The notes under the pieces: generated by a model
Seen by the model: the letters and a program-made list of their open reading frames with translations, nothing else
What the model was told of the DNA's origin: nothing
Database searches by the model: none
Made by a program: the position numbers and the translations under genes
In this document: positions 23,019-34,724 of the stretch, one piece after another
Numbering within the stretch: the first letter of the stretch is position 1
Layout of the letters: each line of letters begins with the position of its first letter
Source of the DNA: Hevea brasiliensis
Lineage: Eukaryota; Streptophyta; Magnoliopsida; Malpighiales; Euphorbiaceae
Reading direction: 5' to 3'
DNA length: 64,000 nucleotides
NCBI RefSeq assembly: GCF_030052815.1
Contig: NC_079495.1
Coordinates: forward strand, 33,513,967 to 33,577,966

Positions 23019-26000
23019 TGTAACACCCTCCCTGTAGCAACTCCATACATTCTACTGTTCCAGTGACCAGTGTTGGTCTAGACAGTTAGAACATCCGAAA
23101 AAATATTTAAACTAAAGTGAGGAACCATAATTAACTAAAATATTACTAAAAAAAATTTAGGAAAAATTTTAAAAATAAAATACAACCAAGTTAAATGAGC
23201 CAGTGCCCTAGCGATGGGTAACCCAGTGGGAAGTTGCGGTTCTCGCAACTAGGAGCCCTAGACCAGGGGGAAAATTCATAAAATAATTTTTGGAACTCCA
23301 GAGAAGGGTCATTGAGGTTCTTATGGCATTAGAATGCCAAGAAAATGCTTAGAAAAATTTTTCAATCGGTACAGACAATTTTAGTCTGTTAAGCCAAACG
23401 GAGGGCATTTTGGTCATTTTGCCTTCAGAGATGATTTTTGACCGACTTGTCCAGTTAAGTAAATAATTATTATGACACAAAATGTGAATAAATATTGCTA
23501 AAAATTAAATTGAAAATGAGTAGAGAAGAAAAGAAAAGAAAATGAGATTAAATGATAATTTTGACATCACATGATGTCATTAACCCTTTCCCCACCAATC
23601 ACAATTAAGCTAACCTATTAAAAAGGGATAATTGAGACAAAAATAAACAAAAGCAATCAGATTCATCTCCTTCACCCAAACCAGCCGTTTCCTCTCCTCC
23701 ATGCCCAACCACCATTGAAAGCTTATCAAAGCTTCAATTCCCACCTTAAACCACCTCAAAACCCTAACTTGCCTTCATTAAAAATTATCTTTACCACTAG
23801 AGCAAGCTTTGGGTAGCAATTTGAAAGGAAGAAAGTGAAGTTTTTAAGCCTTGGAAAGTGCCTAAGTCAAGGTTAGTGCCAATTTATTCTAAAAATTTTG
23901 TGTATGGCTGCCATTGAACATGATGTTGGTGTTGTAAACCATGGATTGTATGTGTATGAAAATTTTAGTTGTTGGAGTTAGGGTTTGAGCCACAAAACTT
24001 AAATTTTATTCATGTGTTGGTGAATGAAAGTTTAAATGGCCAATTAGAGACCATTTGGCTGTGTATGATGAGGAAATGAAGAGAGTTGTGGCTTGGTATT
24101 TGAGATTGGTAAGCTGCCTTGGCTAACCTGCAAGACTGACCATGAGTCCAGCAGGTTTGGGTAGCCAAAAATGGAGTTGTATGGGTTCAATTGGTGTAAG
24201 GCCAATTGGGAATAAAACTAGACACATAATGGCACAACTTTAGTGAAGAAACCCTGCCCAGAAAACCAAACTAAGTTAACTTGAAAATTGCCCTAATCCG
24301 GATGACTTGCATTCTATCTGGGCAAAATGACCAAATGAATTGTGTTTATTTATTTGGTCATAACTCAGTGTAGAAAGGTCCAATTGACCTGAAATTTTAC
24401 TAACAGAAAGATGAGATATAGACCTACAACTTTCATGAAGAAAGCTAACCCAAATTTTGAACATAACATGTTCAAAAAGTGACCTGCAGTCACTGTACAA
24501 AACACTATAGATTTGGTCAGTCCAGAAAAACTGGAAAGTTTTTAATCCGTCCAATTATGGTGTTTAGGCCATAACTTGAGCTATAAAACTCCAAATGGAG
24601 TGATTTAAAAAAGAAAATGTAACTAGACAAAATAAAGAACAACTTTCATGGAGACAACTTTGCCAAATTCCTACTGTAAAAATGACTAATAGAATAGTAA
24701 ACACAAAGCATGAAATTTGAAAATTTTGAACAACTAGCACTAAGCTTAGAAATGGTATTGACAACCAATACCAACAACTTTAGAATGCAAAATCTGGTAT
24801 GTTAGGATTATTAGAACAAATGTACCTATTGCCTTTGCAAAAGTCAACATTTTAGTTGACTAATGAAATGAATAGTAACACCTAAACTTAAATTTCAAGA
24901 ATTATACAATTTAAAAGTGTAACATGCCCTAGTATACCTAGCAAGATTGGTTTAGATAGGTTGGCATGCCAATAGGGTTCGGTTAGCAGTACTGCACATG
25001 GCATTATGCCATTCTGTGATTTCATGGCTTTTAGCCATTCTGACATTATGGTGATACTTGGCCTTGTGCCTAATGTTATTACAATTATTAGTCATGCTGC
25101 ACAAGGAGATATATATGTGACTGATGGTGTGACGGCCCGAGGTACTAGATACCTAATGCCAGTTTACCCGTTTATCCAGTCCAGTCATCCAGTATAGGTT
25201 ACTTGAGTAACCAAAAATGAAAGTGAACAAATTTAATTAAATAAAAAAAAGAACAGGTACATAATAAATAAGATTACCAATAATGATCGAAAAAAAAATT
25301 GTCTGCATGAGACATCAAAACATGTACTGCATATTTACTTTATATTATTTCTTTTTATTTTATTATTGGCACCACTAAGCATTATTGCTTAGAGCGTTAC
25401 TTTTTGCCATGCGTAGGTTCTGGAGAGACTGACCGAGAGCCTAGTAGACCATAGACTGGGTGAGACCTTTTGCAGCTCTGCATAGTGTCCGTGTCACTTC
25501 ACCGTTATCAGTGCATTTGTAGGATACTAGATTTTATTTTGGTATTTTGTAATTAACTTTTATTTTCTCATATGTAATTAAAACTTATGTAATGTATTTT
25601 GGTATTAACGTAAATAGTGAAAATTGTGTTTATGAATGAAAAAGTGAATATTTATTTATGACTTTTACATGAATATCATATGAGATGAATGAATGAGAAA
25701 TGAAAATATTGTTGAAAAATATTGAGACTTTGTTGATAAAATGGAGTTTGGGATTGATTGAAAACATATAGGAAGTGTTTTTCACAGGTTCAGAAGAACT
25801 GTTTTATCCATTTTTAGCCGACACTCTGTCGGATTTTCAATGAAATTTGCGGAACCTCAAATAAATTATAATTTCAATAAATGACTTAAATGAATTATAC
25901 TTTACTTCATAATTATGAAAGAAATAAATTAGGAAGAATAAAAATGATTAAAATAAAATAGGGTGTTCCGGTACACTGTGTGACATATCTTACTCGGCTA

Positions 26001-26027
26001 TACTATAGACGGGTAAGGGGTGTCACA
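23019..26027 (+). mobile_element. Solo LTR, B family, nested in the A LTR
   Basis: Begins TGTAACACCC, ends GGGGTGTCACA, 3,009 bp, with perfect 5-bp TSD GTTTT. It follows the solo LTR at 8095-11110 along its length and carries a segment absent from that copy, with CTAGCGATGGGTAACCC and a GCAACTAGGAGCCCTAGACC stretch. Palindromic arms lie at 23562-23579, and subrepeat anchors near 24160, 24358 and 24567. It landed in a block conserved near the 3' end of A, B and D LTRs (GAAGAACTGTTTT), so it is the youngest layer of this nest. No coding sequence. Confidence 0.93.
23562..23579. promoter_or_regulatory. Palindrome in nested B LTR
   Basis: Arms TGACATCA and TGATGTCA separated by CA, equivalent to the palindromes at 8520 and 42401. 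A TATA-like TATTAAAAAGGGATAA follows at about 23607, so the palindrome may sit upstream of the LTR promoter; this role is inferred. Confidence 0.45.
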
Positions 26028-26032
26028 GTTTT
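26028..26032. repeat. Target-site duplication GTTTT (right)
   Basis: Exact match to 23014-23018, directly after the CACA end of the nested B LTR; the A LTR resumes at 26033. Confidence 0.9.
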
Positions 26033-26284
26033 ATTCAAAATACAGATGGTACTCTGCCAAAATTTTTACAGAAATTGTTAATACCTTAAATTGTTATTTG
26101 GTTTCACTTTAGTAAAAGAAAATTTTTAACACCTGTCAAAAGTGCTCACCACTGTAAAAAGAAATAAGAAAAGGTTTAAAATCTCTTGTAGTGTATTTAA
26201 TGGGTTATCGGTAGGCGAAGTACGGTAATTCATTAGGTGTACTACGGGATCATGTTACATCTTACGGAGGAGTAGGGTGTGACA

Positions 26285-26289
26285 CCATT
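26285..26289. repeat. Target-site duplication CCATT (right)
   Basis: Exact match to 19664-19668, directly after the GACA end of the A LTR. Confidence 0.92.
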
Positions 26290-26521
26290 GACCAGGTCCA
26301 ACAGCAAGCTTATCACTTTGCTTACTTGTATTCAAAATTAAAGAAGTTGGGTTGGACTTGGCAACTCCATGGGGCATGTGAGATGGGTGCATACTCAAAT
26401 GTTTGGGCTTAATTTAAAATAAAGATAATGGGCTGAGTATGAAGAAAATAAGCCCATATGTGTGTAAGAGGTCCCCATTTGCTGTTTGGAATTGACTAAG
26501 TCAAAGAAATCAGAAGGAGAT
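26290..26521 (+). other. Element C pol terminus and 3' untranslated region
   Basis: Resumes element C after the nested LTRs. The pol frame continues as TRSNSKLITLLTCIQN and then TAA (26329-26331), followed by about 190 bp of non-coding sequence. A purine-rich stretch, AGAAATCAGAAGGAGA, directly before the 3' LTR at 26522 is the likely polypurine tract. Confidence 0.75.
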
Positions 26522-27126
26522 TGAAATATCTTTAAAATAAGGAAGGAAATAAGGTTGAAAAGTCACCAAGTCTCCTCAAATTTGTGCATCACTATATGGA
26601 CAGATTTCTGAAGCGTTTTTTTTTTTTTTTAAAATTCAATATTATTTCCTGTTTAGAAGACTATTCAAACTTCCTATTTAGTAACATTGCTATCTTTTCT
26701 TTGTATTGCTTGTAATTAGCCTATATAAAGGCCAACTCTTGTAAGCTTAAAGCATCTTGAATTTTAATCACAATAGCAAGTACTGCTTCTTCTTTCTTAT
26801 AAAACATTATTTGTTTATGGCAAAGTTTTGACTTATCACAAGAGTTTTTTGTGTGACGTCTTAATTGGGATTGTATTCTTTGTGGTGAGATTACTCTTAT
26901 CAATGTTTACATTCCATAGTTATCCTCTTATTTTTGTCTTTTATTACTGTTGCATCTTAAATCATAAAATACCAAAAAGAAATCTTTTTTTTTCTTTTTC
27001 TGTTGAAGTTGATTTAGGTATTATATTGCTTAAATTTTGCTTATTCTTGTTCCTTGATTCATTCTAGCAGAAATTCTTATCTTTCATAAATAATCAATTT
27101 CATTCTCTCCTTCACAAGGCACATCA
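26522..27126 (+). repeat. Element C 3' LTR
   Basis: Begins TGAAATATC after a purine-rich tract and ends GGCACATCA, 605 bp. Aligns with the 5' LTR at about 90% identity by eye over the start. It is better preserved at the TATA box. Confidence 0.87.
26722..26729 (+). promoter_or_regulatory. TATA box in element C 3' LTR
   Basis: TATATAAA followed by GGCCAACTCTTGTAAGC, a normal U3/R arrangement. The 5' LTR has TACATAAA at the same place. Confidence 0.55.
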
Positions 27127-28380
27127 TTAGTTCTAAAATTCTTATTACATTAAGATAAAGTCTAGAAATAAAACACATATTTTTTGCCTTACAATCTCTA
27201 TTCTAATGGACTACAATAACTTTATTAAAAAATTTTTTAAAAAATTGAAACTATTTTGAAAATAACTTTTAGTAATAATAAATTTTAATTTATAAAAACA
27301 AAATATCCATATTCCCAAACCAAATCACTACAGTAATATATATTAAAAATTTTATTTCATATATTTTATTTATGATATTTTAATTGACTAAAGTAATATA
27401 GATTATTAATTTTATTTTCTTATAATTTTTTCTACTTTAATTAAAAGTAAAATACTATCATACTAATGAATAACTATATTTAGTTAGCTATTAAAAGTAA
27501 TATTAATGATAATATTATATTATATATCAAAAATTAAAAGAAAATTATATAAAAAAATTTAAATCACAAGTTTATATAACGAGTAAATCAATATGCAATT
27601 AATGTTAACATAAAAACTAGTTATAAGTTAAATGTTTAAATATGTCTATTTATTTTATACAAAATAATTTTATTTTATTAAAAGAATGGCCTTTGTATTC
27701 AAATTTATGGTTAATTTTTTTTATTTTCTTTTCAATTTAAAATAATTACATTTTTAAATTTTATTTTACTAATAAAATGTTCTCTCCATTCAAATTTCAT
27801 TCAAATAATTACTTTGCTAACATATAATTATTTAAAGTAATTATTTAAATATAAAATAAATAATTACATAAATATAAAATTTAAGTGAAAGGACTATTTT
27901 ATTAGCAAATAAAATGTGAAAATATGTAATTATTTTAACATTGATGCACTTAAAAATATTTAACTAACGGATTGATGACATGTGGACCTCAACAAATTGA
28001 GGTACTTATGCATACAAGGAAATAATAATCATATATACGAGAGACAGACCATATGATCACGTGAAGAGGTCACATGACCCGATCGGTATGATAGGCTATT
28101 AGGGCCTCTTGATGAAGCCTTGAGCGGATTTGGAGGATCACTATACAGACTAACTCTTGGGAGGATTTACCCTCGTTTACACATGTAAAGCCATTTATTA
28201 ACAAGCAGACAAACACATTAATTAGCTAAATAGCAATAGCACTTTGCCTACAGCGAATGTCATCATTATTGACACAATAACTGCCATAGCATGGGCAACG
28301 GGACACCTACCACTAGAGATAAACCCTATGCAATATGTTGCTAAGGTTGAAAGCAACTACCAGGCTAGTATCTTAACTTG
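27127..28380. other. Unassigned: AT-rich spacer then more complex non-coding sequence
   Basis: 27127-27960 is AT-rich with no structure I recognise. From 27960 the composition is less skewed (CACGTGAAGAGGTCACATG near 28057), but there is no coding frame and no element boundary. Confidence 0.4.
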
Positions 28381-28760
28381 ACACTCCCCCTTTGACCTAA
28401 CAATCAGTATTTAAGGTCACACTTCTAACAAGTAAAATATTCGGCCTCATAATCTATTCCTTATTCTTTTGCTGTCAATTCTCTCAACGGTCGCTATCTT
28501 AATCATTGGAGTGCCAACGAGGAGTTGATACCCCTTTGGCCTTCTAACCTTTCTTTGCCTTATGGTTGGAGCAAATGTCAAACTATCAAAACCATCTGTG
28601 ACCGTCAGATCATCCATATAACTGCCTGTATAAGAACACCCTCACCCATATTCCTAAGTCTGCACTTGCACTTGCAACCTTACTATACAACCTCGGTACT
28701 ATCTATGTGTCGCTCATCCGTGATACCCTGGTATCACCACCTCATAAAACATTAAAAAGA
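28381..28760 (+). repeat. Possible TAT-lineage LTR end fragment
   Basis: TCTCTCAACGGTCGCTATC, CTTAATCATTGGAGTGCCAA and CGAGGAGTTG resemble the conserved 3' part of TAT/Ogre-type Ty3/gypsy LTRs, where a similar phrase precedes the polyadenylation region. No boundaries, TSD, primer site or coding remnant accompany it, so it is probably a fragment. The 76-codon frame at 28525-28755 shows no domain. Confidence 0.4.
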
Positions 28761-29159
28761 AGTGTGAGAATTAAAGTTAAATTTTGATTAAAAAAAAACC
28801 ATTTCGTTAATGTTAGAAAAAAAAATGTAACCCTAACCATATTAGATCATGCATATTGTAAACCTCAATTTGTGTGACCTTGTGAGCATGTGCATTGAAA
28901 CCATGAGAAACTAGATGATGAAAAAATAGTATGCCTGTGTGATATATTTAGAGACATTAAAAATGGATAATTATATGTATGACATATCTCTTGAAGAAAA
29001 TAATTTACAAGAGTAAAAAAAATATTTAATTAAATTTAAATAAAAAAATATTTAATTAAATTTAAATAAAATTTATTTTTGTTTAAATTTAATTTTGAAA
29101 ATTTATTTTATTTAAAAAAAAAACTTAATTGAACCTAATTGGCCTCTTTAAGGCCAATA
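28761..29159. other. Unassigned AT-rich spacer
   Basis: AT-rich with a short direct repeat of ATATTTAATTAAATTTAAAT around 29020-29070. No gene seen. Confidence 0.4.
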
Positions 29160-31260
29160 AGGCCTAGTAGAGGATTTTAATTAAATGAATAAAAGTCTAC
29201 AGTTTTTTTTATTTCTTTTTTTTTATCCCTATTTATTCCTATTTATATGTACTTATTCTTACCCTTATTTCCATCCATATCTCATTAGCACTTCTAAACC
29301 CTCTAGAAATAGGAATACCTATCTCTTTAGAACTATAAATTCGAATCCTATAAATACCTAACAGAGGGAGAAGAAAAAAAAAAGGATAGAGGAGAGAACA
29401 ATAGAAGAACACACACAAAAAAGATCTCACTCAATCTCTTCAATTTGGTAAGCTTTTCCTATCTCCCTCCTTCTTTCTTCCTTTTTCTTCAATAAACCTT
29501 AAAGAATTCTTCAAAATATGTGTTTTAAATTACGAATATTCAAGAAATATGCCATATATATATTCTTTTATATTTATATGCTTTTAGATGATCTTATATA
29601 TTCATAACATTCATGTTCATATGATAAATTTGAGATGAACTTATAACTCTATACATGTTGATTTTCTATCTTCATGTTATTTATTATTTTTTGTGTATTT
29701 ATGCTTCTTTAAAAATTATATAAAAATTATATTTGTATTCTTCATGAAATTATAATGATTTGAATAATTTTAGCCTTAAGAATCATGCAAAAAGCATTTA
29801 AATTGAAAGATTTATGGCTGTTTAAAGTTAAGGTGTCTTCTGCCTGTGATTTGCAGAATAGCCAAATTTTGGGGTCGATATCTCGCTCAATTCTTAATAT
29901 TTTTCCAATATTCTTGATTCTAAAAATAATTTCAAGACCTTATCTAACTTTTACCATTGGTTTCATATAAATATCTTTTATGGTTTGTGAGATACATTGA
30001 TTTTAAAAAAGTAGTGCAAATTTGTCTCTAGTGCATAACAGTGGTGAACCACAATTTTTGTAAACTATTTGTTAGAGATTTTAGACTAGCTAATAATTTT
30101 ATAATTTGATATGATGCCTTGGAATGCTTTTAGAAGTTTTGTATAATTTTGGTATATGTTTAACTAATTTTATAAATTTAAATATAAAAATACTATGAAT
30201 CTGTCAAAATATAGAATTATCATGTATATTTGTAATTTGATGCTCTTCTATAGAAATTTGTATTTGAATGTTAAAGGATATTATGAAGTGTAAGAATTAG
30301 GTTAGATAGACTTATGGCTGTCATATAGTTTTGGCCCATAAGAATTCGATTTACTTAGATCGTAAGTGATTAAATTTTTAATTACACTATTTATTTTATT
30401 TTAAAAATAAATTGATAAGTAGCCCTAAGGTAAATACCAAAAAGGGTAATTGCATAGAGTTTAATGAGAGTAAGACATAGATTAACTTGCCATGCTAGAA
30501 GAGAATATCCTTTTTTAAGGGTAGCTTGCCCCAATGACAACTAAAATAATTAAAAGGTAAGTATCTCTTAAACTTTCCTGAAATAATAATTTTTTGTGTA
30601 ATATATAGTAATAATAGGAATTTATTTGGTAAATACTAAAATCAATTTTGTTTGTATTTCAACTCATTTTTGACAAGTAAATTAAATTTAATTAAATACT
30701 TAGTAAATTGTAAAATTAATTAGCATAGTAGAAACAATTTTCCAGGTTGTAACACATGTACAGAATTTATTTAGTTTAATTATCTTTAGGATAACTTGAA
30801 AAATAAATAAAATAGGTTAATTAGAAACTTAGGGTTGTTTGTAAATTGAACTTGTGTGAAAATCAAATTGTCAATAATAGATTAATTTTAGTCATTCGGT
30901 AAATTTCACTTAATTTAATTTAGCAATCCCATAGATAGAGAGTACTTGTATATGAAAATTATTTGTAAACAACCCCCTGTTTGAATTACTTATGTGTGTA
31001 TGTTTAGAAATTGCACTTTTAGGTAAGAAGTTTGATAGAGGAATAATAAATAAGACTTTTAAAAATATTAATAGATGATTGACATTCGAATTAATGAGGT
31101 TAGACCAGGCATAAGGGGTGTCTAACACCTTTCCCTTACATACCCACTATTCCAAACCTAGACATTGGGCTATGGTGATGACGATTGTGGAACCTCTGCA
31201 AGTTGTAAGTTGCCATCTATGACCCTATTGAAAAATTGAGTGCATCAATTAAGTCCCTCC
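29160..31260 (+). repeat. Non-coding LTR-retrotransposon-like segment
   Basis: A TATA-like CTATAAATACC at 29348 is followed by an A-rich, purine-rich transcript-start-like region and a donor-like GGTAAGCTTTT. Near 31115 the phrase AGGGGTGTCTAACACCTTTC then CCACTATTCCAAACC is typical of plant LTR retrotransposon (LARD or LTR) sequence. No ORF above noise and no bounded ends. I considered a gene promoter with a 5' leader, but no coding exon follows. Confidence 0.35.
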
Positions 31261-31911
31261 GATTGTCCCTTCGAAAATTGATGCCTTAATCAGATGTCCC
31301 TTAGAAGAAACAAAGAATATGTCCTGATTATTACTCAAGTGGTGAATCCTGTCTATATATGCCTTTGTGACATAAATCCTTAATACCTTGATAGTATTAT
31401 TGGAAGATGGTACTTACTAGTGGACTCGATTCTATTAAGATTGTATAAATTGCATGTCTAGGAAATACTATATAAGGAGGTGGTACTTAAGTGAGACTGA
31501 TGTGACACCACCATCTTTCCTAGGCATTACTTGATGCACTTCATGTGATCCAAGTAGATGATCTTGTGCCTCATGCCACATGACCCCCACACATATATAC
31601 TCATAACCAACCTTGTATGACTAGTCCATATTCAATCACATGTTATCCACAAATCAAATATATATTTCATAGTCTAGATGTACCTTATTTGCAGTGAATT
31701 TCCACAAAAGTAGTGAGAAAAAAAGAGTACTTTTATAAGGTATCATCTTAGGACCAAATTTGCACCAAGAGAGTACCTAAATATTACTTCTAGCTATTGC
31801 CAAAAAACCACCCATTAGCAGCCACAAATTTCCTACTAAAATGAAGTATTTATTTGTTTTCTAATCCCTAGGGTATTAGAAGTTTGGTTTCCAATATAAT
31901 TAACAAATCAT
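31261..31911. other. Unassigned non-coding sequence
   Basis: No coding frame, no element end and no repeat recognised. Confidence 0.35.
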
Positions 31912-32415
31912 TGTTAGAATATTTTATTTGGGCTGACTGATTTTAGTTTTATTTTTATAAAATATTATTTGGGTTAGTTTTATAGTCCAAATGTATAAAT
32001 ATATATAGCCTATATATAAATGATCATTAAAGTTTGATGGGCTAAGCCTAAGCATTATTAGTGTGATCTAATTCTATTTGGATTAAGAAACCTATTAGGG
32101 TTATGATGGGAAAACCATATTTTGTCTCTATATAAATATATAGGTTATGTCCTCTCTCTCTACTCTATGTTAGTTGAGTTTCTCCACCCATTAAGAGTAA
32201 GTAGACCTAAAGAGGAAGATCTACAACTATTCTACAGGCATTTGTGCATTGCAAATTTCTTTATTCATTGTAGATTTAAAGATTGAACAATCATGAAGGC
32301 CAAACACATTATAGCTATGGAGGTTCATGGAGGAGATCAAGACAATCTATAAGTTATTTTATTATAGTAATTTTCATTTTGTGTATATAGATATGGTGGT
32401 TTAATTCTTTTAACA
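31912..32415 (+). repeat. Copia-like LTR (about 0.5 kb)
   Basis: Starts TGTTAGAAT and ends TTTTAACA, with the 5-bp inverted ends TGTTA/TAACA usual for Ty1/copia LTRs. A TATA box (CTATATAAATA) lies near 32128, and the terminal phrase GGAGGAGATCAAGACAATCT is common in copia LTRs. A decayed primer-site-like TGGATTAGAGCC at 32418-32429 follows the LTR. No copia polyprotein is found downstream, so it is a remnant or a non-autonomous element. Confidence 0.6.
32128..32138 (+). promoter_or_regulatory. TATA box in copia-like LTR
   Basis: CTATATAAATA about 215 bp into the LTR, followed by a pyrimidine-rich CCTCTCTCTCTACTC stretch, a usual LTR promoter arrangement. Confidence 0.45.
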
Positions 32416-33241
32416 TGTGGATTAGAGCCTAATATACAAATTTAAAATTCTATTAATTGAAATGATGATATTTGAATTTATGGTAGACAATTAGTTTATG
32501 TTTTTGTGATTTGTTGTGAGATGAATTGATATTGTTTTGAATGATTTGAATTTATGATCATTGAAATTATGCACAAAATTGATTATGTGAAGAATTGATC
32601 TATTGTTTACTCTGATAAGTATGTAAAATAGAAAACCGCTTTATTTTAATGTGTAGCATGTTTATCATAATAATCAGTTTTTGGTTTTGTTTACAAATAA
32701 ATGTTAATATGGGCAATGTCTCACATGAAGAATTTATAAATTTATATAAATGTTTGTCACCAAAGTGCCTCATTTTATATAAATTTTGGATTTTTTTTAC
32801 ATGATGTATGTGAGACGAAATATTTTGAATTATCATGTATATTATAAGTTTAAGAATTAATGGAATTTAATACTAGAGATAATACATGGAATTGAAAATT
32901 TATTTACTTAAAGGAGATAGATTTTTGTTCATGGGAATCTATGTTATTCTATATTGACTCCAATATTGGAGAAAACCTATTTGCATGTCATATTATCTGC
33001 CCAAATGTGATTTTGTGATGATGCACCTGGATTCTCAAAAGAATAATATTATAATGATATTGAGCTTATTTTAGAATTTTATTTGGCCATATTGCTTTGC
33101 GGGTTATCTTTTAAACATTTGTTGTTGCCATGTTATTTTATATTGGCTTTAATATTTGAGAAAATTTGTTCGTATGTCATATTATCTGCCCAAAGGTGAT
33201 TTTATGATAATGTACTTGGGTTTTTATGAGAATAACTTATT
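32416..33241 (+). other. Copia-like internal remnant with a 189-bp imperfect tandem repeat
   Basis: Non-coding. ATGTTATTCTATATTGACTC at 32941 recurs as a diverged copy at 33130, and CATGTCATATTATCTGCCCA recurs with the same 189-bp offset. The second copy is cut off by the ATHILA-like LTR at 33242. Confidence 0.55.
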
Positions 33242-34684
33242 GTTGTGCAAAATCCCACAAGTGCACGGATCATAAAAAGTAATAGAGTAATGAGTAGAGT
33301 ATCCTTCCTGTGAGGAATGTGACTTGAGTACCAAATTATACAGCAATTGCAATTATCTAGACTACTGAAATCAAAGGAGGAATTATAACTAAACTGATTA
33401 TGGCTAGAAAATGAATAACAACAAGTTAACTAAACTGAGAATATCAAATAATGAAGGCACTCTAGAATTAGGGGCTTACACTTCAATCAATAATGGATTT
33501 ATCTGACTTATTCAAAAAATTGGGAATTGCTACTTTGAAAGAAATTAATCCTAAATTACTTCAAGTCCTCTCTCAAGGCACTCAAGTTGTATTTTAATCA
33601 ACTTGAACCTTACTTTTATAGCAATTAAATTAATTAAAACTCTTCAAGATCTTTGGCTAATTATAAACTCCACATAGAATTTCATTGTATCTTTAGGTCA
33701 AAAACTCTAAGTTTAAAATCTTGATTATCCGATATTAATCTTCACCTTTCAGTCCTTCAATTAATATCTAGAATCAATACTAAGTGGAGCTAATCGCATA
33801 GCATGCATTAAGAACACAAGAAATTGAATCAAAGTATGAAATCCCAAATTTATTAAACAAAATCAAATAAAATCCATAACTGAATTGAAAGTGCTACATC
33901 CCTAATTTCGAATAAAGAAAACTACTCACTCATGATGAGTTCTACAATCAACTTAAAATAATAAAATATGAAAAACACATAAAAAGAAATAGAATAAAGA
34001 AACCCATAATGAAGAATTTGCAGCCTTGAACTTTTGGAACTTCGACTGAGAATCACTTCTAGAAATCTTCTTAACGATCTCTCTCAAGGTGAAATTGCTA
34101 TGCTTGAATGTAAAAGAATCGATCCTTGACTTGCTTATGACTTCTTGTATTTATATTTGGTGTAAATACAATCATTTTAGAGTTTTAGAGGCCTTAGAAG
34201 TCTTTTCAAGTCAAGCAGATAGGAGGAAAAGTCAAATTAGGAGTCTCTGTTGTTGCACATTACGTGGCCTATGTAGCACTACACGGGGTAGGGCCATGTA
34301 ACTCTCTGGCCATCTGAAACTTGCATCTTGTGAAGGAATAGAGACAGGGTGAAGGTTATTACTTGGGTCTTGGTACACAGCCCTTATACTGATTCTCTCC
34401 CTAAGCTATGCTACACAGGTCCCTCTTCAGCATTGCATGGCTTGTGCAGTTCTTCCAGCACTCTAATTTGAAGTTTTTGACTTCTAAACTATTCCAAACT
34501 TGTTCTAGGCCTCAGGATTGTATCAAATCACCTAATTTAATACATAAAACAAGAAACTAAGCAGGTTCAACTCAAAATCCTAAAACATGTTGAAACTAAC
34601 TAAAAATCTTGCAATTAACAAACCAAATGTGGATGAAATGCAACAAATACCACCTTTAGATACCTATATAATAAAAGTGCATCA
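33242..34684 (-). repeat. ATHILA-like 3' LTR, minus orientation
   Basis: On the plus strand it runs from TGTTGTGCAAAATCCCACA to AAAAGTGCATCA, that is TGATGCACTT...TTTTGCACAACA on the minus strand, 1,443 bp. The phrase CACAAGTGCACGGATC near one end and the GGGGATATT polypurine-like tract next to TGATGCAC at 34685 are typical of plant Athila-group Ty3/gypsy LTRs. The internal region lies to the right, which makes this the 3' LTR. The matching 5' LTR is not in the window. A 70-codon plus frame at 34089-34301 is noise. Confidence 0.7.
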
Positions 34685-34704
34685 AATATCCCCAAAATCA
34701 AACA

Positions 34705-34724
34705 TTTGCTTGTCCTCAAGCAAA
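34705..34724. repeat. Hairpin beside the ATHILA-like LTR
   Basis: Perfect 8-bp arms TTTGCTTG and CAAGCAAA with a 4-base loop, about 20 bp from the LTR edge. On the minus strand it reads GCTTGAGGACAAGC, a phrase I know from the 3' region of many plant Ty3/gypsy elements. Confidence 0.6.

Larger units (their letters stand above)
19669..26284 (+). mobile_element. Solo LTR, A family, inserted in element C
   Basis: Starts TGTAACACCCC and ends GGTGTGACA, flanked by CCATT on both sides. With the nested B LTR and its extra GTTTT removed, it is 3,602 bp. It contains the 5' block GTTCCGGTGATGGTGTCTGT, degenerate ~200-bp subrepeats (around 21165, 21358 and 21582) and a 3' block with TACGGGATCATGTTA shared with the D family. 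There is no internal region, so it arose by recombination between the LTRs of a full element. Removal of insertion and one TSD copy joins the integrase C-terminal frame of element C cleanly. Confidence 0.93.
14448..27126 (+). mobile_element. Element C: chromovirus (CRM-like) LTR retrotransposon, host of the nested LTRs
   Basis: Two ~0.6-kb LTRs (14448-15058 and 26522-27126) bound an internal region with a primer-binding site at 15062, Gag, protease, RT, RNase H and integrase in Ty3/gypsy order. A 6.6-kb solo LTR insertion (19669-26284 plus one CCATT copy) splits the end of the pol frame; without it the element is about 6.06 kb. The LTRs differ at roughly one base in ten over the first 180 bases, so it is the oldest layer of this nest. 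The integrase tail ([20 protein letters not shown], then GPLTRS across the removed insertion) resembles CRM-type chromoviruses, which lack a canonical chromodomain. A flanking TSD could not be confirmed: TTAGT follows the 3' LTR but is not found at the eroded 5' edge. Confidence 0.85.

Noticed and set aside
28525..28755. 76-codon frame with cysteine and histidine residues
   Set aside because: No zinc-binding spacing or known motif; the surrounding sequence looks like an LTR fragment.
29230..29460. Possible host gene promoter and 5' leader with splice donor
   Set aside because: A TATA-like box and GGTAAG are present, but no coding exon follows and downstream sequence looks like LTR/LARD material.
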